Counted from the stretch's first letter, positions 35,661 to 45,807 are shown. The stretch: 64,000 nucleotides of DNA from Pedobacter ghigonis (GCF_903166585.1 NZ_CAESCM010000009.1:186001-250000), one strand, 5' to 3'. Made by a program: numbers and translations. Notes: generated from the sequence alone by a model not told the origin.

Positions 35661-37682
35661 TTATGCTTCTACAGGAGTAATATGTCCTGGAGTGCCGCTT
35701 TCTCCCTGATTTTCGAATAAGCGCTTTCCGAAAATCTCTTCCAAATCATCTTTAAACAATACTTCTTTTTCAATTAAGATATCAGCCAATTGAACCAATT
35801 TATCTTTGTTTTCTTCCAACAAATTAATGGCTCTCTGGTATTGACCTTCAATCAGTGTAGAAATTTCTTTATCGATTGTTAATGCAGTATCTTCTGAATA
35901 AGGTTTAGAGAAATTATACTCATTCTGACCTGATGAATCGTAATAGGTAATGTTTCCTAGTTTTTCGTTCAGACCATAAATGGTAACCATTGCTCTCGCT
36001 TGTTTGTTTACCTTTTCTAAATCGCTCAATGCTCCTGTAGAAATGGTATCGAACATTACCTTTTCTGCAGCTCTACCTCCCATTGTAGCACACATTTCAT
36101 CCAGCATCTGGTGCGGGCGAACAATTAAGCGCTCTTCAGGCAGGTACCAGGCTGCGCCTAAGCTCTGTCCGCGGGGAACAATAGTAACTTTAACCAAAGG
36201 TGCAGCGTGTTCTAATAACCAGCTTACCGTTGCGTGACCTGCTTCGTGGATGGCAATTGCACGTTTTTCGCTTGGGGTAATGATTTTGTTTTTCTTTTCT
36301 AAACCACCTACAATCCGGTCAACAGCATCTAAGAAATCTTGTTTATCAACCGCCGATTTATTTTTGCGTGCAGCAATTAAAGCCGCTTCGTTACAAACAT
36401 TGGCAATATCTGCACCTGAGAAACCAGGCGTTTGTTTAGCTAAAAATTCGGTATCCAACTCTTCCGATTTTTTCAAAGGCGTAATGTGTACTTCGAAAAT
36501 TTGTTTACGCTCAATAACATCTGGTAAATCAACATAAATCTGTCTGTCGAAACGGCCAGCTCTTAATAAAGCTTTATCTAAAACATCAGCACGGTTGGTT
36601 GCAGCTAAAATAATCACATGTGTATTGGTGCCAAAACCATCCATTTCAACCAAAAGCTGGTTTAGGGTATTTTCGCGCTCATCGTTACCACCCATTACAC
36701 CGTTTTTACCACGGGCACGGCCAATCGCATCGATCTCATCAATAAAAATGATACAAGGTGATTTATCTTTAGCTTGTTTAAACAGGTCGCGTACACGTGA
36801 TGCACCTACCCCAACAAACATTTCAACAAAATCAGATCCGGATAAAGAGAAGAATGGTACCTGAGCTTCGCCGGCAACAGCTTTAGCCAATAGGGTTTTA
36901 CCGGTACCCGGCGAACCTACCAATAAAGCACCTTTCGGGATTTTCCCACCCAGATCGGTATATTTTTTAGGGTTTTTAAGGAAATCTACAATTTCCATTA
37001 CCTCAGTTTTAGCTTCCTCCAAACCGGCAACATCGTTAAATGTAATGTTTACCTGGCTTTCTTTATCGAATAAGGTTGCTTTAGATTTTCCGATACTGAA
37101 AATCTGACCGCCACCGCCGGCACCACCCCCCATTCTGCGCATCATGAAAATCCAGAAACCAATTAAAAGCAATACCGGTAAAATAATGCTTAAAAACCAG
37201 CTTGCTAAAGGATTGCTACGATTTTCAGAATTGAAAGTGATTGCTTTTCTGCCTGCAGGCAATGTTTTTTGCGACTCGGCTAAAGCAGCTCTTAAATCAG
37301 CAAACTTTCCACCGTAAGTAAAATAAACGGTTGGCCCGCCAGACATGCCTAAAGAACTTGTGCTTCTGTAAGCTTTGTATTGCGGTTTTTTATCTAAACT
37401 GTCTTTTTTAATGTAAACCTCAGCTTTAACCAGGTCTTCTGTTTGGTAAGCCACAATCCGGTCAACGTCGCCGGTAAGTAACATCTGGCTTTCAAAAGTA
37501 TCGTATTTAACTTCTTTTCCACTATCGGTAGTGAATAAGAACTGGGCGGCAATAATGGCAATGATAATTGCTGCGTACACCCAGAAAATATTAAATTTTG
37601 ATCCTTTTTGTGGTTTCTTCGGGATGTTAGGTAATCTTTTTCCCTGTTTGTTGTTTTCGTTGGTATTTTGATTATCGTTCAT
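35661..37682 (-). CDS. ftsH: ATP-dependent zinc metalloprotease FtsH
   Basis: 673 residues. A membrane protease that degrades misfolded membrane proteins and short-lived regulators. The N-terminal helix is about 32-50, the periplasmic domain 50-160 and the second helix about 162-182. In the AAA module, Walker A is [14 protein letters not shown] (about 257), Walker [13 protein letters not shown] (about 315) and the second region of homology [20 protein letters not shown]. The protease site is [12 protein letters not shown] (HEAGH about 477). It follows rsfS by 27 bp on the same strand and has its own terminator. Confidence 0.97.
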   Translation of the reverse strand: MNDNQNTNENNKQGKRLPNIPKKPQKGSKFNIFWVYAAIIIAIIAAQFLFTTDSGKEVKYDTFESQMLLTGDVDRIVAYQTEDLVKAEVYIKKDSLDKKPQYKAYRSTSSLGMSGGPTVYFTYGGKFADLRAALAESQKTLPAGRKAITFNSENRSNPLASWFLSIILPVLLLIGFWIFMMRRMGGGAGGGGQIFSIGKSKATLFDKESQVNITFNDVAGLEEAKTEVMEIVDFLKNPKKYTDLGGKIPKGALLVGSPGTGKTLLAKAVAGEAQVPFFSLSGSDFVEMFVGVGASRVRDLFKQAKDKSPCIIFIDEIDAIGRARGKNGVMGGNDERENTLNQLLVEMDGFGTNTHVIILAATNRADVLDKALLRAGRFDRQIYVDLPDVIERKQIFEVHITPLKKSEELDTEFLAKQTPGFSGADIANVCNEAALIAARKNKSAVDKQDFLDAVDRIVGGLEKKNKIITPSEKRAIAIHEAGHATVSWLLEHAAPLVKVTIVPRGQSLGAAWYLPEERLIVRPHQMLDEMCATMGGRAAEKVMFDTISTGALSDLEKVNKQARAMVTIYGLNEKLGNITYYDSSGQNEYNFSKPYSEDTALTIDKEISTLIEGQYQRAINLLEENKDKLVQLADILIEKEVLFKDDLEEIFGKRLFENQGESGTPGHITPVEA

Positions 37683-37709
37683 TTGTCTTTGTCAAAATGG
37701 TTCTAAAGG

Positions 37710-38084
37710 TTACGCGCTTTGATAATTTGTGCTTTCCGCATCCCCCCAAAGTTCTTCTATGCCATAAAAATGGCGTTTTTCGGTCTTAAAAATGTGCACA
37801 ACCACATCGAAATAATCCAGGATAATCCAATCGGCAGATTCGAAACCTTCTTTGTGTCTGGGATCTACCTGAGTGGCTTTATATATTTCTTTTTCTACAC
37901 TATCGGCAATAGCTTTTACCTGGGTGCCGGAGTTGGCACTGGCAATAATGAAATAATCAGCTACCGATGTATGGATATTTCTAAGATCTAACCGCACTAT
38001 ATCTTCTCCCTTTTTCTCTTGGATGCCATGAACGGCTAACTCAGAAAGGTATGTAGAAAGGGCTACTATTTTCTTTTTTACCAT
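37710..38084 (-). CDS. rsfS: Ribosome silencing factor RsfS
   Basis: 124 residues, the usual length. RsfS binds L14 and blocks subunit joining when nutrients are low. Family blocks are VADYFIIASANSGTQVKAIADSVEKEIYK and DWIILDYFDVVVHIFKTEKRHFYGIEELWGDA. It leads the rsfS-ftsH transcript and is divergent from birA over only 44 bp. Confidence 0.95.
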   Translation of the reverse strand: MVKKKIVALSTYLSELAVHGIQEKKGEDIVRLDLRNIHTSVADYFIIASANSGTQVKAIADSVEKEIYKATQVDPRHKEGFESADWIILDYFDVVVHIFKTEKRHFYGIEELWGDAESTNYQSA

Positions 38085-38094
38085 TAAAATGCTT

Positions 38095-38102
38095 TAATTT
38101 TG
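38095..38102 (+). promoter_or_regulatory. -7 element upstream of birA
   Basis: TAATTTTG is a full TAnnTTTG match 26 nt before the TTG start of birA; a T-rich stretch lies at the -33 position. Confidence 0.5.
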
Positions 38103-38128
38103 GAATTACAATATTATAAATTCAACAC

Positions 38129-38905
38129 TTGCAAAATAACACTTTTTCGACACTATTTGTTGGTCAAAATTTAATCAAATTAAAAGAAGTTGATTCTACC
38201 AATAACTTTTTAAAAGAAATGGTGTCAAAATCCGAGCCATTAGCCGAAGGTACTGTAATTATGGCAGATAATCAGTTTGCCGGAAGGGGGCAGCAGCAAA
38301 GTGTTTGGCAAACGCAGGCCGGAAAAAATATCAGCACCAGTATTTACCTTAAGCCTTCATTTTTACCCCTCGATAAGCAGTTTTATCTGAATATAGCCGT
38401 TAGTTTAGCGGTTAACGAAGCTTTGAGCCACTTTATTCCAGATGGGCTAAGTATCAAATGGCCAAATGACGTATATTACCGTGATAAAAAACTGGGTGGA
38501 ATTTTGATTGAAAATACACTGACAGGCAGTGCGATTAAATCGGCTGTAATTGGCATTGGTTTAAACGTGAACCAGAAAGAATTTTCTGAAAATATCAGTC
38601 AAAGAGCCACTTCAGTCATTCAAATTTTACAAACGGAAACGTTTTTAATGGATATTATGGAGAAAATATTCATATTTATGGAAAAATACTACTTAATTTT
38701 GAGAGCCGGGAAGTATAGTATTTTACAAAATGATTACCTTGGCAAGCTGCATAACTTCGGAATTATGGCGTTATATCAGAATAATGGAGTCATTTTTGAA
38801 GGCACCATAATTGGAGTTGAAGAAAACGGCAGGTTAAGGGTAGAAACGGAACAAGGCTTAAAAAGCTTTAATTTTAAAGAAATAGAATTTACACACACAA
38901 AATAA
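38129..38905 (+). CDS. birA: Biotin--[acetyl-CoA-carboxylase] ligase BirA
   Basis: 258 residues from a TTG start at 38129; no in-frame ATG precedes the conserved EVDSTNNFL, so TTG is well supported. It activates biotin to biotinyl-AMP and transfers it to carrier lysines. The nucleotide loop is FAGRGQQQSVWQTQAG, followed by SIKWPNDVYYRDKKLGGILIEN. There is no N-terminal HTH, so this is a class I ligase without repressor function. Downstream are the nDsbD-like gene (9-bp gap) and dsbD. Confidence 0.93.
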   Translation: MQNNTFSTLFVGQNLIKLKEVDSTNNFLKEMVSKSEPLAEGTVIMADNQFAGRGQQQSVWQTQAGKNISTSIYLKPSFLPLDKQFYLNIAVSLAVNEALSHFIPDGLSIKWPNDVYYRDKKLGGILIENTLTGSAIKSAVIGIGLNVNQKEFSENISQRATSVIQILQTETFLMDIMEKIFIFMEKYYLILRAGKYSILQNDYLGKLHNFGIMALYQNNGVIFEGTIIGVEENGRLRVETEQGLKSFNFKEIEFTHTK

Positions 38906-38913
38906 AACACACA

Positions 38914-39363
38914 ATGAAAAAAATCTCACTGGTGCTTTCAATGGTACTTTTTACCATTGCTGGCGCATTCGCGCAAATTGAAAAGCCGGTTACCTGGGCA
39001 TATTCTGCAAAGAAAACCGGAAATAACGAAGCTACAATATATTTAAAAGCCACGATTGAAGACAGATGGCACATTTATTCTCAGAACGTTAAAGATGGCG
39101 GTCCGGTAAAAACTACTTTTACTTTTGCTCCTTCTAAAGATTTTAGTCTTGTTGGTAAAACAGTCGAGCCTAAAGCGATTGTAAAATACGAGAGTACTTT
39201 TAAAATGAACGTGAGCTATTTCGAAAAGTCTGTTATTTTTCAGCAAAAAATTAAGCTAAATAAAGGTACAACAGTTGCAAAAGGTAAAGTAGAATTTATG
39301 GTTTGTAACGATAAGCAATGTCTTCCACCAGAAGAGGTTGAATTTAGCGTTCCGGTTAAATAG
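38914..39363 (+). CDS. Stand-alone nDsbD-like periplasmic domain protein
   Basis: 149 residues. The signal peptide is about 1-20 (MVLFTIAGAFAQ). The rest is a single Ig-like N-terminal DsbD domain (PF11412 type): ATIYLKATIEDRWHIYSQNVKDGGP and the redox pair in FMVCNDKQCLPPEEVEF. In DsbD this domain passes electrons to periplasmic partners. Here it is a separate gene directly before a dsbD that lacks it, so the two probably form one split system. A strong terminator lies between them, so they may be expressed independently. Confidence 0.87.
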   Translation: MKKISLVLSMVLFTIAGAFAQIEKPVTWAYSAKKTGNNEATIYLKATIEDRWHIYSQNVKDGGPVKTTFTFAPSKDFSLVGKTVEPKAIVKYESTFKMNVSYFEKSVIFQQKIKLNKGTTVAKGKVEFMVCNDKQCLPPEEVEFSVPVK

Positions 39364-39382
39364 TTGACAACAAAATAATTAC

Positions 39383-39416
39383 AAACAGTCCCGACAAACT
39401 CGGGACTGTTTCTTTT
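39383..39416 (+). terminator. Terminator after the nDsbD-like gene
   Basis: AAACAGTCCCGA (39383-39394) and TCGGGACTGTTT (39400-39411) form a perfect 12-bp stem with a 5-nt loop and a trailing T run. Confidence 0.9.
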
Positions 39417-39503
39417 TAAAGTAAAATCTACGTGTGGTAAAAAGCTGTTAATAAAATTATTATTAATTTCACCGCTTCATTCAAACACACACAAAGCGCA
39501 CAA

Positions 39504-41180
39504 ATGAAAAAGGTTTTATTATTGTTATTAATGGCGGCGATGTTTATTGCATTACCGGCCGTTAAAAGTTACGCACTTGTAACGCAAGATACCACAGCAA
39601 CGGCCCCACCCGATGATATTGTTTTTACTGAAGTAGGATCGGCACAAGATAGTGCTGCGAATAGCCTGGTAAAAGATTCGGTTAAAAAAGATACTGTTAA
39701 AGTAGATAAAGCTGCAGCTGTTGCTAAAGATGCGGCGCCAAAACAATCTTTATGGGTAACTTTTGGCCTGGGCCTGTTGGCGGGTATCGCAGCCTTTTTT
39801 CTTCCTTGTATATTTCCGATGGTTCCGCTAACGGTTGGTTTTTTTACCAAACGTGCAGAAAGCAGGGCAAAAGGAATCAGAAGTGCCATTATTTATGGCT
39901 TATCCATCATCGTAATTTATGTTGGTTTAGGCGTAATTATTACGCTGATTTGGGGTGCCAGTGCATTAAACGAGATTTCTACCGATGGGTTTTTTAATAT
40001 TTTCATCTTCCTAATATTGATTGTTTTCGGTGTTTCCTTTTTGGGGGCATTCGAAATCACACTGCCAAGCTCTTTTGTTAATAAGCTCGATGCCAAATCA
40101 GATTCGAAAGGCCTGAGTGGAATCTTTTTCATGGCAGCAACTTTAGCTGTTGTTTCTTTTTCATGTACCGGTCCATTAATCGGAACATCGCTGGTGGCTA
40201 TTAATACCGATTTACTAACACCAGTAGTGGTGATGTTTGGCTTTTCGTTATCATTAGCCGTAATTTTTACCCTGTTTGCCATTTTCCCGAGCTTAATGAC
40301 AGGCTTGCCAAAATCAGGCGGATGGCTAAATTCGATCAAAGTGTTTCTGGGTTTTCTGGAATTGGGTTTATCTTTAAAATTCCTTTCAACAGCCGATTTA
40401 GCTTATCATTGGGGCATCTTAGATCGCGAAATTTTCTTAGCCATCTGGATCGTTTTAGCCTTAATTTTAGGTGTTTATTTATTGGGAAAAATCAAGTTTT
40501 CGCACGATAGTGACCTTCCGTATGTTTCGGTTCCAAGGTTATTTATAGCTACTGCTACTTTTGTTTTCGCCATTTATCTTATTCCGGGCTTGTGGGGTGC
40601 TCCTTTAAAAGCGGTTAGTGCTTTGGTTCCGCCTTTGTCTACTCAGGATTTTATTATTGGCCAGGATAGCGGATCAGGGGCTGGTCAAAGTACAGCCTCA
40701 AACCATCCTAAAAGAAAATATGCTGACTTTTTACACATTCCACATAATATTGATGGTTTCTTTGATTATGAAGAAGCGCTTGCTTACGCCAGGGAAGTAA
40801 AAAAACCGTTATTTCTAGATTTTACCGGACATGGTTGTGTAAATTGCCGCGAAATGGAAGCAAGGGTTTGGTCCGATCCGAGAGTGCTTAAGAGGTTAAA
40901 AGAAGATTATATTGTGGTTTCACTCTATACAGACGATAAAACCGATTTGCCAGTTGCCGAACAGTTTGAGTCTAAAATACTGGGAACCAAAGTAAATACT
41001 GTAGGAAAGAAATTTAAACACCTGCAAGCAGAAAGATTTAACACGATTTCGCAACCATATTACGTACTTTTGGGTACTGATGAAAAGGAATTAGTTTCGC
41101 CACCTATCGGTGTCGAATTTGATATAGACAAATATTTGCAATACCTGGATAAGGGATTATCCAAGTTTGCTAAGAAATAA
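39504..41180 (+). CDS. dsbD: Thiol:disulfide interchange protein DsbD (membrane and thioredoxin domains)
   Basis: 558 residues. A signal peptide (about 1-24) and a Lys/Ala-rich linker lead to eight membrane helices (about 88-395) carrying the transfer cysteines in FFLPCIFPMVPLTVGFF (about 101) and SFSCTGPLIGTSL (about 220). A C-terminal thioredoxin domain has GHGCVNCREMEARVW (CVNC about 444). DsbD moves electrons from cytosolic thioredoxin to the periplasm. The usual N-terminal nDsbD domain is missing and is supplied by the separate upstream gene. Confidence 0.93.
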   Translation: MKKVLLLLLMAAMFIALPAVKSYALVTQDTTATAPPDDIVFTEVGSAQDSAANSLVKDSVKKDTVKVDKAAAVAKDAAPKQSLWVTFGLGLLAGIAAFFLPCIFPMVPLTVGFFTKRAESRAKGIRSAIIYGLSIIVIYVGLGVIITLIWGASALNEISTDGFFNIFIFLILIVFGVSFLGAFEITLPSSFVNKLDAKSDSKGLSGIFFMAATLAVVSFSCTGPLIGTSLVAINTDLLTPVVVMFGFSLSLAVIFTLFAIFPSLMTGLPKSGGWLNSIKVFLGFLELGLSLKFLSTADLAYHWGILDREIFLAIWIVLALILGVYLLGKIKFSHDSDLPYVSVPRLFIATATFVFAIYLIPGLWGAPLKAVSALVPPLSTQDFIIGQDSGSGAGQSTASNHPKRKYADFLHIPHNIDGFFDYEEALAYAREVKKPLFLDFTGHGCVNCREMEARVWSDPRVLKRLKEDYIVVSLYTDDKTDLPVAEQFESKILGTKVNTVGKKFKHLQAERFNTISQPYYVLLGTDEKELVSPPIGVEFDIDKYLQYLDKGLSKFAKK

Positions 41181-41184
41181 ACAA

Positions 41185-42168
41185 ATGAGCAAAATTAAGA
41201 ATATTGGTGTTTTAACCTCAGGCGGTGATTCGCCGGGTATGAACGCCGCAATAAGGGCCGTAGTGAGGGCCTCTATTTATTATGATATTGAAGTAACCGG
41301 GTTTATCCGTGGTTACGAAGGGTTGATCAGTAACGATTTTATGCCCATGGACCGTAAATCTGTGGCCAATATTATCCAGCGCGGAGGAACAATCTTAAAA
41401 ACAGCACGAAGTGAAGCATTCAGGACTGTAGAGGGCCGGAAAACTGCTTACGAAAATTTAAAAGCCAAAGGAATAGATGCGCTGATTGTAATTGGTGGCG
41501 ATGGAACCTTTACCGGGGCGAATATTTTTTCAAAAGAATTCGATTTTCCGGTGGTAGGCTTACCTGGTACCATTGATAACGACCTTGCGGGTACCGATTT
41601 TACCATTGGTTACGATTCGGCTATCAATACCGTAATTGATGCAGTTGATAAGATCAGGGATACTGCAGAATCGCACGACCGTCTTTTTATTGTTGAGGTG
41701 ATGGGGCGCGATTCGGGCTTAATTGCTTTAAGAAGCGGTATCGGGGTTGGTGCAGAAGCCATTATGATTCCGGAGGCAAACATGAATGCCGACGATATTT
41801 TGCACAAACTGGAGCACAGCCGAAAAGATAAAGCATCGAAGATTATTATTGTTGCCGAAGGCGACGATACCGGAGGTGCCTTTAAGGTAGGTGAAATTTT
41901 GCAGGCAAAATACCCGCATTATGATACCAAGGTTTCTATTTTAGGCCATATTCAACGGGGAGGAAAACCAACTTGTATGGACCGTGTTTTGGCCAGCCAG
42001 TTAGGCGTTGCGGCAGTAGAAGCGCTAATTAAGGGCGAAAACAGTGTGATGATTGGTCAGGTGAACCGGGAGATTACTTTTACACCTTTCGATCATGCCA
42101 TCAAACACATCGATGCTGAAAAAGTAAGTACGAAATGGTTAAAACTGATCGATATACTTTCGTTTTAA
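41185..42168 (+). CDS. pfkA: ATP-dependent 6-phosphofructokinase PfkA
   Basis: 327 residues from the ATG at 41185; an upstream ATG (41167) overlapping dsbD adds six residues not typical of the family. It commits fructose-6-phosphate to glycolysis. Motifs: VLTSGGDSPGMNAAIRAVVR, IGGDGTFTGA (Gly-Asp favours ATP over PPi), LPGTIDNDLAGTDFTIGYDSA with catalytic TIDND, and VMGRDSGLIALRSG. It lies 4 bp after dsbD and so may share its transcript. A terminator follows. Confidence 0.96.
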   Translation: MSKIKNIGVLTSGGDSPGMNAAIRAVVRASIYYDIEVTGFIRGYEGLISNDFMPMDRKSVANIIQRGGTILKTARSEAFRTVEGRKTAYENLKAKGIDALIVIGGDGTFTGANIFSKEFDFPVVGLPGTIDNDLAGTDFTIGYDSAINTVIDAVDKIRDTAESHDRLFIVEVMGRDSGLIALRSGIGVGAEAIMIPEANMNADDILHKLEHSRKDKASKIIIVAEGDDTGGAFKVGEILQAKYPHYDTKVSILGHIQRGGKPTCMDRVLASQLGVAAVEALIKGENSVMIGQVNREITFTPFDHAIKHIDAEKVSTKWLKLIDILSF

Positions 42169-42188
42169 CCAAAACATGATATAAAAGA

Positions 42189-42225
42189 AAAGTCTTTCCC
42201 GCACCGGAAAGACTTTCTTGTTTTT
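42189..42225 (+). terminator. Terminator after pfkA
   Basis: AAAGTCTTTCC (42189-42199) pairs with GGAAAGACTTT (42206-42216) around a 6-nt loop, followed by CTTGTTTTT. Confidence 0.85.
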
Positions 42226-42251
42226 GCTTAGTTTCGCTATAAGCAAATATC

Positions 42252-42575
42252 TTAATCTTCTAAAATTACAGCTGTACCATTGGCACTTACCATCAGCATA
42301 CTGCCTCCGCTGCCAACTGTTTCGTAATCTAAATCTACGCCAACAATAGCATTCGCTCCAAGTGCAGCCGCATATTGTTGCATTTCATTAACAGCAGTAT
42401 CTTTTCCTTCTCTTAAAACACGTTCGTAAGAGCTTGATCTGCCTCCAACAATATCAGTTATCCCTGCAAATAAATCTTTAAAAATATTTGCGCCGATAAT
42501 GGTTTCTCCGGTAACTAAACCGATATATTTTACAATTTTTCTGCCCTCAACTGTAGGCGTTGTGGTTACTAACAT
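42252..42575 (-). CDS. YbjQ/UPF0145 family protein
   Basis: 107 residues, the full family length. [31 protein letters not shown] and [21 protein letters not shown] are conserved blocks. The family forms pentamers and is annotated as heavy-metal-binding-domain protein, without a proven function. Single gene. Confidence 0.92.
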   Translation of the reverse strand: MLVTTTPTVEGRKIVKYIGLVTGETIIGANIFKDLFAGITDIVGGRSSSYERVLREGKDTAVNEMQQYAAALGANAIVGVDLDYETVGSGGSMLMVSANGTAVILED

Positions 42576-42719
42576 AGTTTCAGTTTTTTAATAATTAGAA
42601 TATTATCCTGCTAAAATGTTACAAAAATTTTGAACACCCTTTTTTAAGCCGTTCTCATTTCGAAAAATAAATTTATGTAATCTCATCCGGTTTCGCATCA
42701 CTATTAAAAACCGATAGTT

Positions 42720-45700
42720 ATGAAACCTTCTAAAACCCTTCTCCTCTCCTTTTTCCTTTTGATTGCATTTTTAGTGCAGGCTCAAATGCCGGTACTCAAA
42801 GTTCAGCAAACCGAAGATGAGACACAAAAACAAGCAGTAAAGCTTAAAAAACTGAATATAGACGTACAGATTACCGGAAATATTGCCACCACGGTAATGA
42901 CCATGACATTTTATAACAGCAGCAACCGGATACTGGAAGGCGAACTAACCTTCCCAATGCCCGAGGGTGTAAGCATAAGCCGCTATGCGCTGGATATTAA
43001 TGGAAAAATGCGCGAGGCTGTACCGGTTGAAAAAGCCAAGGCAACAGAGGTTTTTGAAAGCATAGAGCGCCGCAGGGTTGATCCGGGCCTTTTGGAGAAA
43101 GTAGAGGGTAATAATTTCAGGACGAGGATTTACCCCTTGCCTGCCAACGGAAGCAGGACTATTGTTGTTGGTTATGAAGAAGAGCTTAGCTTTAATAATG
43201 GAAATGCCCTGCGCTACCATTTGCCATTAGACTATAACCAGGCAGTAGAAAATTTTACGCTAAAAACTACGGTTTTTGAAAGTGTTTTAAAGCCTCAGCT
43301 TAGCGAGCAACCCGATGGCAGCTTTGATTTAAAAGCCAATGGGAACACTTATGTTGGCGAAATCAATAAAAGCAATTACAAGCCAAAACACGGCTTAACG
43401 ATAAATTTGCCTAAACGCAGCGATTTGCCAGAAGTTCAGATGCAAAAAGCATCGAGTGGGTATTACTTTTTAGTTAATGTGTTTCCGAAAGTACAGAGCA
43501 GGCCCCGCCAATGGTCTAACCAGATTGGTTTAATCTGGGATACCTCTTTAAGCGGTTTACAGCGCGATACTAAAAAAGAACTGGAACTTTTAGGTCGTAT
43601 TATTAAGCAAAAGCAAAATCTAACCATCCAGTTGGGTTTGCTAAACAATGGTTTTAAGCAGGCCGGTAGCTTTACTATTTCGAATGGAAACTGGAGCCAG
43701 CTCAAAAATAAACTGGAAAACCTGGTGTATGATGGCGGTACTAATTTTAGCGCTGTAAACACACGCGCTTTTCAGGCCGATGAATACCTGTTGTTCAGCG
43801 ATGGCCTGTCAACCTTTGGGCCAAATGTAATTTCGATCAATAAACCAGTGCATACCGTAAATACAGCTTTAAAAGCTGATTATAGCACTTTGAAGTACAT
43901 CAGTCAGAAAACGGGCGGACAATTTATAAACCTCAATTCCACCGCGGTTAACGAGGCCTTTAAGCAGCTTAACGAGCAGAACCTGCAGTTCTTAGGAATT
44001 AAAAACGGATCAGACGTGCGCCAAACCTATCCCTCGGTGCACGTTAACGTAAACGGAAACTTTTCTTTGGCGGGAATATTAAACGGGATCAACACTGGGT
44101 TTGTGCTGCAGTTTGGTTACGGCAATACAGTGGTATCTGAGCAGGAGGTTCGCTTAAACGGTACAGAACATACTTTTAACAGCATCAATGTGAGCCGGGT
44201 TTGGGCACAGAAGAAAATTGCCGAAATGGATATCCAATATGAAGCCAACAAAGACGATATAAGCGTTTTAAGTAAACAGTTTGGCATTGTTACGCGGAAT
44301 ACCAGTTTAATTGTGCTCGAAAATCTCGATGATTACCTGCGCTATGATATTGTACCGCCAGCAGAATTGAGGCAAGAATATGAGGCCGTTTTAAAACAGC
44401 GCAGAACAGCGATTCTGGAACGTAAAACAGATTTGCTTAATGCTGCTGTGGCGATGACAAAAGAATTAAAAATTTGGTGGAATACGGAGTTTAACCAGGA
44501 AATTGAGAAGAAAAAAGAAGGTTACCCCGATCCGGGACTGGCAGTTATACAAGGCGACATCAGCGCGAATGAACAGGCCGCTACATTGAGAAGGAACGAG
44601 GTAATCAGAACACAAGAAGCGCGCGTTGCCCCTTCTGTTGGCGTAGCAAGAAAAGCTGCTGAGCGAACAAATGAATTAAATGAAATAGTGGTTGTGGGTT
44701 ATGCTGCACAGGCAAAACAAGCCTTAACGGGAGCTGCTGTAACACGGCTTAAAGCAAAAGAAACTAATGGTTTTCTGGAAGGTAGGGTGGCCGGCCTAAG
44801 CGTGCAAGATCGAAAGGCTGTTGTAGTAGATAAACGGCCGGTGATTGTTATTCCGGAGTTTAAAAGTGATAAGGGATATATGAAAAGCCTTATGGGCAAA
44901 CCAGACAGCGCTTATCAGGCTTATTTAAAAATGCGTTCCGATTATATCAGCACACCTATGTTTTATTTTGACGTAGCCAACTGGTTTTACCAGCAAAAAG
45001 ATAGTGTTAGGGCTTTAACTATTTTAAGCAACATTGCCGATTTAGATCTTGAAAATGCAGATCTCTATAAAACACTGGCTTATAAACTCAAGCAAACCGG
45101 TAATTATAACGATGAAGTATTTATTACCCAAAAAGTTTTACAATGGCGGCCAATGGATGCACAAAGTTACCGCGATTATGCTTTAGCCCTGGCAGATGTT
45201 GGTCAGTATCAAAACGCTTTAGATAATTTATACAAAGTATTAACGCAAAGTTACAATAGCCAGATTGCCAGAAGGGATCAGGGGATTGAAGAAATTGTAA
45301 TTGCTGAGATCAACAATTTAATTGCCCGCCATGGCAATAAATTAAGTACAAAAGATATCGATAAGCGATTAATTCAGCCTTTGCCTGTAGATGTACGTGT
45401 GGTATTAAACTGGAATAAAAACGATACCGACATCGATTTATGGCTTACTGATCCGATGGGCGAAAAAGGTTATTATGGTAACTCAAGGACAAAAATCGGT
45501 GGCAGGATCAGTAATGATTTTACAGCAGGTTATGGGCCCGAGCAGTTTATGATTAAAAAAGCGCCCAAAGGGAAATACAAAATCGAGGTAAATTACTACA
45601 GCGATAGGCAGATTACCATTAGCGGGCCAACAACCGTAACTGCAGAAATTTATACCCAATATGCAACCGGGAAACAGCAGCGTAAAGTAATTGTAATGCC

Positions 45701-45752
45701 GCTTGTGGCCAATCAGGGAAAAGGGAGTTTTGTTGGGGAATTTAATTTTTAA
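42720..45752 (+). CDS. VIT / VWA-like / TonB-plug-like / TPR / DUF2135 protein
   Basis: 1010 residues. The signal peptide is about 1-21. A VIT domain covers about 25-160 (MTFYNSSNRILEGELTFPMPEG, YEEELSFNNGNALRYHLPL). A VWA-like domain covers about 265-410 with the metal site DTSLS near 275, GGTNFSA and LFSDGLSTFG. At about 648-695 (bases 44666-44812) is a run resembling the N-terminal plug of SusC-type TonB receptors: ELNEIVVVGYAAQAKQALTG, then FLEGRVAGLSVQ. TPR helices follow at about 735-860, and DUF2135 ends the protein (NDTDIDLWLTDPMGEKGYY). It is probably anchored or secreted at the envelope; the function is unknown. R1 repeat 45808-45872 lies downstream and may terminate it. Confidence 0.85.
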   Translation: MKPSKTLLLSFFLLIAFLVQAQMPVLKVQQTEDETQKQAVKLKKLNIDVQITGNIATTVMTMTFYNSSNRILEGELTFPMPEGVSISRYALDINGKMREAVPVEKAKATEVFESIERRRVDPGLLEKVEGNNFRTRIYPLPANGSRTIVVGYEEELSFNNGNALRYHLPLDYNQAVENFTLKTTVFESVLKPQLSEQPDGSFDLKANGNTYVGEINKSNYKPKHGLTINLPKRSDLPEVQMQKASSGYYFLVNVFPKVQSRPRQWSNQIGLIWDTSLSGLQRDTKKELELLGRIIKQKQNLTIQLGLLNNGFKQAGSFTISNGNWSQLKNKLENLVYDGGTNFSAVNTRAFQADEYLLFSDGLSTFGPNVISINKPVHTVNTALKADYSTLKYISQKTGGQFINLNSTAVNEAFKQLNEQNLQFLGIKNGSDVRQTYPSVHVNVNGNFSLAGILNGINTGFVLQFGYGNTVVSEQEVRLNGTEHTFNSINVSRVWAQKKIAEMDIQYEANKDDISVLSKQFGIVTRNTSLIVLENLDDYLRYDIVPPAELRQEYEAVLKQRRTAILERKTDLLNAAVAMTKELKIWWNTEFNQEIEKKKEGYPDPGLAVIQGDISANEQAATLRRNEVIRTQEARVAPSVGVARKAAERTNELNEIVVVGYAAQAKQALTGAAVTRLKAKETNGFLEGRVAGLSVQDRKAVVVDKRPVIVIPEFKSDKGYMKSLMGKPDSAYQAYLKMRSDYISTPMFYFDVANWFYQQKDSVRALTILSNIADLDLENADLYKTLAYKLKQTGNYNDEVFITQKVLQWRPMDAQSYRDYALALADVGQYQNALDNLYKVLTQSYNSQIARRDQGIEEIVIAEINNLIARHGNKLSTKDIDKRLIQPLPVDVRVVLNWNKNDTDIDLWLTDPMGEKGYYGNSRTKIGGRISNDFTAGYGPEQFMIKKAPKGKYKIEVNYYSDRQITISGPTTVTAEIYTQYATGKQQRKVIVMPLVANQGKGSFVGEFNF

Positions 45753-45807
45753 TAAGATGATTACACCGATTAAAAGATTACACTGATTGGATAGCCTTTC
45801 AATTAAG

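Noticed and set aside
39569..40339. Long minus-strand frames inside dsbD
   Set aside because: Mirror frames of a well-conserved coding sequence, with no independent signals.
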